From assembly GCA_965646445.1 (NCBI GenBank), contig CBFFZW010000062.1:1-18034 (forward strand): 18,034 nt of DNA, read 5' to 3'. Made by a program: the position numbers and the translations under genes. Numbering within the stretch: the stretch's first letter is position 1; every line of letters begins with the position of its first letter. Source of the stretch: UBA11524 sp965646445. Lineage in GTDB: Bacteria; Bacillota; Clostridia; Christensenellales; Aristaeellaceae. The notes under the pieces are model-generated. The model had not been told where the DNA came from. It was given only the letters and a program-made list of their open reading frames with translations, and did not search any database. Positions 14,695 through 18,034 of the stretch are shown here, one piece after another.

Positions 14695-15580
14695 ACTTCG
14701 ACCAGCCCCAGTAATTCCAATCGTCATTCATGCTGGTCAGGTTGGGGCCGCTGTCCTTATTATACTTCCTTTTCAAAGAACCATAAGCTTCAGACGACTG
14801 GTAGACGGCGTGCACCTTGCTTCCCTGAAGGGTCTGCTTGCCGGCATAGACGCCAATATGGCTGGCATAGAATTTGTTGCCGGCCGCGGTCTTGCGGAAG
14901 CCCTGGAACAGCTCCATGCCGGGGATCAGCTTATCATATCCGCCGAGGTCCTTGATGGAACCGAAAAATTTGAGATAGAGACCAAACTCTGTGCTTGCAC
15001 CGGTTGCGCCCTGTGCGTTTCGCGCCGCATGGATATAATGCGCGCAGTCCTTTTTGGCGTAGGACACATCTTCGTCAGCAGCATATTCTTCAAGCTTCTG
15101 CATGAAGGCTTCAACCGTCAGCGGTGTTCCTTCGCCGGCGAAGGCGTAGATCCTCTCCAAAGCGTCGCTGTGAAGACGGATCCGCATGGCGGATGACACC
15201 CTGTATTTGCTATCATCAAGGCTGCCATCGACCTTGTCATAGCAGCCATAGGCGCCGGTATCGCCGCTGTTCTGACAGTTGCTGTCCAGGTGGCTTCCGC
15301 CCATGGCGCCTTCAAGCGCTTCAAGGCTTGCCCTGCCGAACAAGCCGTCCGCCGTGAGACCATATGCCTTTTGAAACGCCTTGACGCCGGCGACGGTCTT
15401 GTCGCCATATTTGCCGTCCGCCGTGCCGCAGTTGTACCCCATGCCGTTCAGCTGAGCCTGCAGGGCTTTAATCTGAGCATGTTCGGTGGATGTGTCCTTC
15501 TTGAAGTGGCAGCCGCCCTGATGAATGCGGTAAAGGGTCACTGTGCTGTTCGCGCCGCTGCCGTAAATGGTGCTTTTCAT
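14678..15580 (-). CDS. Cell-wall hydrolase: peptidoglycan-binding domain plus NlpC/P60-like peptidase (endolysin-like)
   Basis: The protein has 300 residues. The start is ATG at 15578-15580 with GAGGAGG 6 nt upstream; a frame open to 15697 lacks start signals. Residues ~33-92 are a PG_binding_1 domain (IKALQAQLNGMGYNCGTADGK, then GVKAFQKAYGLTADGLFG). Residues ~140-300 look like an NlpC/P60 cysteine peptidase. Cys179 lies in KKDCAHYIHAARNA, PGMELFQ (220-226) corresponds to the usual 'PGDLLFF' strand, and His241 is in SHIGVYAG. There is no signal peptide, so export would need a holin, which I do not see in the window. It would cleave stem-peptide bonds of peptidoglycan. The position is unusual: upstream of the head genes, where terminase should be, and overlapping tail-to-tail with the plus-strand exported protein. 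Confidence 0.82.
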   Translation of the reverse strand: MKSTIYGSGANSTVTLYRIHQGGCHFKKDTSTEHAQIKALQAQLNGMGYNCGTADGKYGDKTVAGVKAFQKAYGLTADGLFGRASLEALEGAMGGSHLDSNCQNSGDTGAYGCYDKVDGSLDDSKYRVSSAMRIRLHSDALERIYAFAGEGTPLTVEAFMQKLEEYAADEDVSYAKKDCAHYIHAARNAQGATGASTEFGLYLKFFGSIKDLGGYDKLIPGMELFQGFRKTAAGNKFYASHIGVYAGKQTLQGSKVHAVYQSSEAYGSLKRKYNKDSGPNLTSMNDDWNYWGWSKFIRVR

Positions 15581-15712
15581 GCTGTACCTCCTCAAAATCA
15601 AGATGTTGGTTGCTGTTGTTATAGAATACAGGGCAAGGTTATTTCGGCACGCCAGGATGTTCCTGGTGCCGCCGGCTTCCCATACCACCTCCTTCACGCG
15701 GCTGCCTCTCCG

Positions 15713-15763
15713 TCATCCTCCTCCCTCCGGCTCCAGCCACCCAGCGTACTTTCCTTGGGCCAT
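15713..15763 (-). pseudogene. Terminase small subunit N-terminal stub
   Basis: A 16-codon frame has a near-ideal start: AAGGAGG at 15770-15776 (+ coordinates, complement), a 6-nt spacer and ATG at 15761-15763. The product MAQGKYAGWLEPEGGG ends in TGA. From family knowledge, terminase small subunits / HTH proteins of clostridial phages start MA-x-GKY-x-x-WL-x-P/E-EG and continue into an LEGWARDGLTDEQIA-type helix-turn-helix. Here the match stops after EG and the rest is lost. The short length limits confidence, but the ribosome binding site, the position after a terminator and the colinear portal remnant support it. Confidence 0.5.
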
Positions 15764-15796
15764 GAGCGGCCTCCTTCCGGCAACATCAGGGGATAA

Positions 15797-15824
15797 CAAA
15801 AGGAGCCGCGCTGCTTGCGGCTCC
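15797..15824 (-). terminator. Rho-independent terminator downstream of hicB
   Basis: On the minus strand a perfect 8-bp stem, GGAGCCGC (15817-15824) with GCGGCTCC (15802-15809), encloses a 7-nt loop and is followed by TTTTG (15797-15801). It ends transcription from the hicAB promoter before the terminase stub and hydrolase. The plus-strand reading has no T-run. Confidence 0.85.
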
Positions 15825-15930
15825 CTTCACGGAGGAGAGTGACGACGGTGCGGCCCGGCTTCGCTGCCTTGCCACGGTGTCAGGATAGCATGAGTTTACT
15901 TGCAATTCACGGCAAAGGTGAAAAAGTTTT
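15825..15930 (-). other. Gene-free leader between hicB and its terminator
   Basis: These 106 bp contain no convincing frame. On the minus strand there is an extended -10-like TGCTATCCT (about 15881-15889) without a proper -35. If active, it would give a transcript of about 80 nt ending at the 15797-15824 terminator. Otherwise it is simply the hicAB 3' untranslated region. With 15581-15712 this makes up the largest gene-poor stretch of the window. Confidence 0.3.
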
Positions 15931-16338
15931 TCAGGGGTGATAGACGCCCAGGTAGTCCTTCAGGGCGCTTTGAAGAATCTGCGAATAGTTGACGCCCTTG
16001 CGCTCGGCGGCATCGTTGAGCCAGGCGGGGATGGTCAGGGTCTTTTTGACGGCGCGGTTCTCCATTTCATCCCGGAAGGGCGTCATCCAGGCCGTGATGG
16101 GCACGGCCATTTCCCCTGGCACGGTGATGGTGTCCATGCTGGCCACGGGGATGGCCTCGCCGTCCTGCTCCATGCCATACAGGTGCAGGCTCATGGCCTC
16201 GATGGCCTCCTGTCGGGCCTCCTCAAAGGTGTCACCCTGGGTGTAGCAGCCATCCAGCTGGGGGAAGCGGACGCTGTATCCGCCGTCCGCCTCCTGGGTG
16301 AAGATGGCCATGTAGGTGTAGGACTGGGGTCGAGTCAT
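15931..16338 (-). CDS. hicB: HicB antitoxin
   Basis: The protein has 135 residues. Residues ~8-55 form the HicB partial RNase-H-like fold with the signature YSVRFPQLDGCYTQGDTFEEA (from residue 21), followed by the helix with EAIEAM. Residues ~98-131 (KKTLTIPAWLNDAAERKGVNYSQILQSALKDYL) read as a ribbon-helix-helix DNA-binding domain, so this HicB can repress its own promoter. It starts 20 nt after hicA with AAGGAGG 7 nt upstream of ATG at 16336-16338. It neutralises HicA by direct binding. The toxin-first gene order is usual for hicAB. On a prophage such a module usually aids maintenance or abortive defence. Confidence 0.93.
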   Translation of the reverse strand: MTRPQSYTYMAIFTQEADGGYSVRFPQLDGCYTQGDTFEEARQEAIEAMSLHLYGMEQDGEAIPVASMDTITVPGEMAVPITAWMTPFRDEMENRAVKKTLTIPAWLNDAAERKGVNYSQILQSALKDYLGVYHP

Positions 16339-16358
16339 GTTGATTCCTCCTTACAGCG

Positions 16359-16538
16359 TTACCATCCAGCTTTGGCCTTGATGTCCCGCTCGATTCCTGG
16401 TTTGAGGTCGCCAGGGTGATCCGGCACGGTGATGCGCTTGCCATCCTTCACGAATTGCTTGTGGGATCCGCGCTGCCGAACCTCCTGCCAGCCGTCTCGC
16501 TTCAACCGCCGAATGGCTTCACGGGCTGTCATCGGCAT
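16359..16538 (-). CDS. hicA: HicA toxin (mRNA interferase)
   Basis: The protein has 59 residues from ATG at 16536-16538, preceded by AGGAGG (16547-16552 on +) at 8 nt. A TTG at 16571 is in frame but lies within the promoter, so it is not the start. MTAREAIRRLKRDGWQEVRQRGSHKQF has the dsRBD-like HicA layout, with the catalytic histidine His26 in GSHKQF. The ending ITVPDHPGDLKPGIERDIKAKAG is the typical HicA C-terminal strand and helix. It cleaves mRNA when free of HicB. Length (usual about 60) and motifs are complete, so it should be active. Confidence 0.94.
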   Translation of the reverse strand: MPMTAREAIRRLKRDGWQEVRQRGSHKQFVKDGKRITVPDHPGDLKPGIERDIKAKAGW

Positions 16539-16561
16539 GTTTGCCACCTCCTGATGAATCC

Positions 16562-16590
16562 ATGATAACACATTTTACACGTATTGTCAA
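16562..16590 (-). promoter_or_regulatory. hicAB promoter
   Basis: On the minus strand TTGACA (16585-16590), a 17-nt spacer and TATCAT (16562-16567), close to sigma-70 consensus. Transcription would begin at about 16555, just ahead of the hicA ribosome binding site, leaving a leader of less than 20 nt. Confidence 0.85.
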
Positions 16591-16595
16591 TACGT
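16579..16595. promoter_or_regulatory. Palindromic operator over the hicAB -35 box
   Basis: ACGTATTG-T-CAATACGT is a perfect 8-bp inverted repeat with a 1-nt centre, covering the -35 hexamer. Given the ribbon-helix-helix tail of HicB, it is the obvious autoregulatory site (inference). Binding there would block RNA polymerase. Confidence 0.78.
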
Positions 16596-16623
16596 ATTTT
16601 CAAAAAGACAAAGCGCGCGCGGT

Positions 16624-16692
16624 GTCGTCCCCGTTAAGGGGAGGGGGAAAGGGCAGTGCTGCGCCCTTTCCCTTCTCCTACAACGGGACGAC
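16624..16692. repeat. Nested long inverted repeat (extended hairpin)
   Basis: The outer arms GTCGTCCCcGTT (16624-16635) and AACGGGACGAC (16682-16692) pair with one bulged C. The inner arms GGGAAAGGGC (16645-16654) and GCCCTTTCCC (16663-16672) are a perfect 10-bp stem with an 8-nt loop. The sequence between them (GGAG / TCTCC) is also partly paired, so about 69 nt fold into one rod. It lies between the ATPase stop and the hicAB promoter. It could end or process the ATPase transcript or be a small MITE-like relic. No adjacent T-run is seen. Confidence 0.72.
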
Positions 16693-16703
16693 AGTCACGC
16701 CTG

Positions 16704-16722
16704 ATACTTACGAAGTAAGTAT
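16704..16722. repeat. Perfect short hairpin ATACTTAC-GAA-GTAAGTAT
   Basis: An 8-bp AT-rich stem with a 3-nt loop, directly abutting the next inverted repeat. It is unlike the GC-rich stems on both sides. It may be a protein-binding site or a transcript structure. Confidence 0.65.
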
Positions 16723-16771
16723 AGGGTTGCCGCCGCCATTTGTGGCAACCCTCAAAATCAGGGTTGCCGCC
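16723..16771. repeat. Inverted plus direct repeat with AGGGTTGCC core
   Basis: AGGGTTGCC (16723-16731) pairs with GGCAACCCT (16744-16752) in a perfect 9-bp stem. The unit AGGGTTGCCGCC occurs again as a direct copy at 16760-16771, a 37-bp period. It lies just downstream of the ATPase stop codon at 16787-16789. Three oriented copies of a 9-mer resemble a small iteron or operator array. Confidence 0.7.
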
Positions 16772-16786
16772 ACAATTTGCGGAGGG

Positions 16787-18034
16787 TTATTGGGCAGGGT
16801 CAACGCCGTCCTTAACGACAAGTTTTGTTCGTTTATCAATAATATAACCATAACGTTTCACCTGATCCCGCACCGTCCTTTCGGGGGTGTTGAGGTACTC
16901 GGCCAGCTCCTTGACGGTGGGAGGCTGCCCCATGCCGGCAGCGCTAACCGCCTCGGCAAACTTGGCCGCTCCGTCCTCGCGACGGGTGGCGGCCTGCCGC
17001 TTTCTGGCTTCCGCGCCATGCTTCGCCCCCCTCTGCCACCCCGCCATCGCCTCCTCCGCGGCCAGGTCGGCCAGGATGCCGCTGTCATCCACCCGGTGCG
17101 TCGGGTAATCGAACCAGCAGTCGATGGGCGCGAAGCCGGGAAACTCCCGCAGGGTGGCCTCGATGCGCCAGGCGCTGCGCTGGTCGGCGGCTGCTTCGGC
17201 CCGGCGGACGGCGGACAGCATGGCCTCGTAGGCGGTTGGGGAGAGCAGCTTTCCGGCGGCCATTTCCAGGCGGAGGCGGGCGCACTGGTCGTCCTGGGGG
17301 ATCGTCTCGCGCCAGTCCGGAAGGGCCCTGTCGAGGACTTCCGCCATGGCGGCCAGGGCGGCCCGGTCGCGCAGGTGACGGCGCACGGCGTCGGTGAGGG
17401 AGAGCTGGATCATGTCCAGCATGGCGTCGGGGTCACGAGCGAAGACGCCCGACCCGCTGGCGCGATCCATGCTGCGCTTGCCTCCCTGGGCGCCCTTGGA
17501 GTGGTGGTGGCAGTAGATCACCGCCGTGCCCAGGGCCGTGCAAACCTTGTCGAACTGGTTGCAGAACTGGCTCATCTGCTCGGCGGAGTTCTCGTCGCCG
17601 GTGATGATTTTATAAATAGGGTCGATGATGACGGCGATGTAGCTGCGCTTGCTGGCCCGGCGGATGAGCTTGGGGGCCAGCTTGTCCATGGGCAGGCTGT
17701 GGCCGCGCAGGTTCCAGATGTCGATGTTGCCCAGCCCCAGCGGAGCCCTGCCCAGGGCATCGTAGACGGCCCGGAAGCGGTGCAGGCAGCTGGCCCTGTC
17801 CAGCTCGAGGTTGACGTAGAGCACCCGGCCCTTCGCGCAGGGGAGGCCCATCCAGGGCCAGCCCTCGGCCAGGGCGACGGTCAGCTGGATGAGCGCGAAG
17901 GACTTGCCCGCCTTGCTGGGCCCGGCGATGAGCATCTTGTGGCCCTGGCGCAAAAGGCCGTCAATCAGCGAATCATTCAGCGGGGGCAGGCAGTCGTAAA
18001 AGGCTGCGAAAGGCTCGAAGTCTGGAAGATCATC
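16787..18034 (-). CDS. RepA-like AAA replicative ATPase/helicase (partial, 5' end outside window)
   Basis: The frame is open to the right edge, giving 415 visible residues and a natural stop at 16787-16789. The TTG at 17953 is not the start, because coding sequence (…DFEPFAAFYDCLPPLND…) continues upstream. In visible numbering, Walker A is GPSKAGKS (38-45), a VLYVNLELDR strand lies at ~71-80, Walker B is YIAVIIDP (Asp138), and a RecA-like H-motif AVIYCHHHSKGAQ follows (His176-178). Next come RSMDRASGSGVFARDPDAML and a helical region. The C-terminus (~371-400: PTVKELAEYLNTPERTVRDQVKRYGY) is a helix-turn-helix. This architecture is the RepA/AAA_25 family of hexameric helicases used by Firmicutes prophages and mobile elements for DNA replication. 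It marks the replication end of the element. Confidence 0.88.
   Translation of the reverse strand, partial: DDLPDFEPFAAFYDCLPPLNDSLIDGLLRQGHKMLIAGPSKAGKSFALIQLTVALAEGWPWMGLPCAKGRVLYVNLELDRASCLHRFRAVYDALGRAPLGLGNIDIWNLRGHSLPMDKLAPKLIRRASKRSYIAVIIDPIYKIITGDENSAEQMSQFCNQFDKVCTALGTAVIYCHHHSKGAQGGKRSMDRASGSGVFARDPDAMLDMIQLSLTDAVRRHLRDRAALAAMAEVLDRALPDWRETIPQDDQCARLRLEMAAGKLLSPTAYEAMLSAVRRAEAAADQRSAWRIEATLREFPGFAPIDCWFDYPTHRVDDSGILADLAAEEAMAGWQRGAKHGAEARKRQAATRREDGAAKFAEAVSAAGMGQPPTVKELAEYLNTPERTVRDQVKRYGYIIDKRTKLVVKDGVDPAQ

Larger units (their letters stand above)
13490..15712. other. Replacement segment occupying the packaging-gene locus
   Basis: Between a terminase-small-subunit stub (ends 15713) and the portal remnant (begins about 13490), both minus strand and in correct phage order, lie about 2.2 kb holding the NlpC/P60 hydrolase and the exported-protein gene. 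An intact phage of this type would have about 2.8-3 kb of terS, terL and portal 5' sequence here. I found no integrase, transposase, long terminal inverted repeats or clear direct repeats at the edges, so the mechanism is open. The boundaries are approximate to about 20 bp. Stretch 15581-15712 contains no gene I can support. Confidence 0.6.

Noticed and set aside
15581..15697. N-terminal extension of the NlpC/P60 hydrolase
   Set aside because: No family-like sequence. The start at 15580 has GAGGAGG at ideal spacing.
16645..16672. The 10-bp GGGAAAGGGC stem as a simple terminator of the ATPase gene
   Set aside because: No T-run follows the stem on the minus strand at usable distance, and the outer arms make it part of a longer structure.
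1..18034. CRISPR array, tRNA, rRNA, integrase, transposase or attachment site
   Set aside because: I found no regularly spaced repeats, cloverleaf genes, recombinase motifs or att-like terminal repeats in the window.

Overview
The window is the structural half of a prophage, or a prophage-derived element, from a high-GC Gram-positive bacterium. The likely host is a gut-type member of Clostridia. This rests on strong GGAGG ribosome binding sites, the SPP1/TP901-type siphovirus gene order, and small minor-capsid families typical of Firmicutes phages. I cannot name the genus. Almost every gene is on the minus strand, so the functional order runs right to left.

Right end (18034 to about 15800): a RepA-like AAA replicative ATPase, cut by the window edge; a 215-bp spacer packed with inverted repeats; then a hicA-hicB toxin-antitoxin pair. 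The pair has its own TTGACA/TATCAT promoter, overlapped by a perfect palindromic operator, and is followed by a strong terminator.

Middle (about 15765 to 13480): this is where the packaging genes should be. A 16-codon stub resembling the first residues of a terminase small subunit remains at 15713-15763. The portal resumes at about 13490 with only its C-terminal half. The rest of terS, all of terL and the portal N-terminus are absent. In their place are an NlpC/P60-type cell-wall hydrolase (minus strand) and a convergent plus-strand gene for a signal-peptide-bearing exported protein of unknown function. The promoter of that gene sits on the portal junction.

Left two thirds (13494 to 1): a compact morphogenesis operon. 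In order it holds the portal remnant, minor capsid protein with a possible toxin-like C-terminus, Cys-rich small protein, terminator, zinc-knuckle small protein, scaffold, major capsid protein with an Ig-like tail, head-tail connector, three minor capsid/tail-completion proteins, tail tube, two tail chaperones, tape measure, distal tail protein, tail-tip protein with a lectin-like C-terminus, and a collagen-containing fibre protein that runs off the left edge. Genes overlap or abut, which implies translational coupling. None of the structural genes from 12772 leftward shows a frameshift.

Taken together, the element encodes a complete-looking head and siphovirus tail but lacks its DNA-packaging motor. 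It is either a recently damaged prophage, a particle-forming remnant that keeps cargo genes, or (to be excluded first) an assembly chimera at the two junctions.
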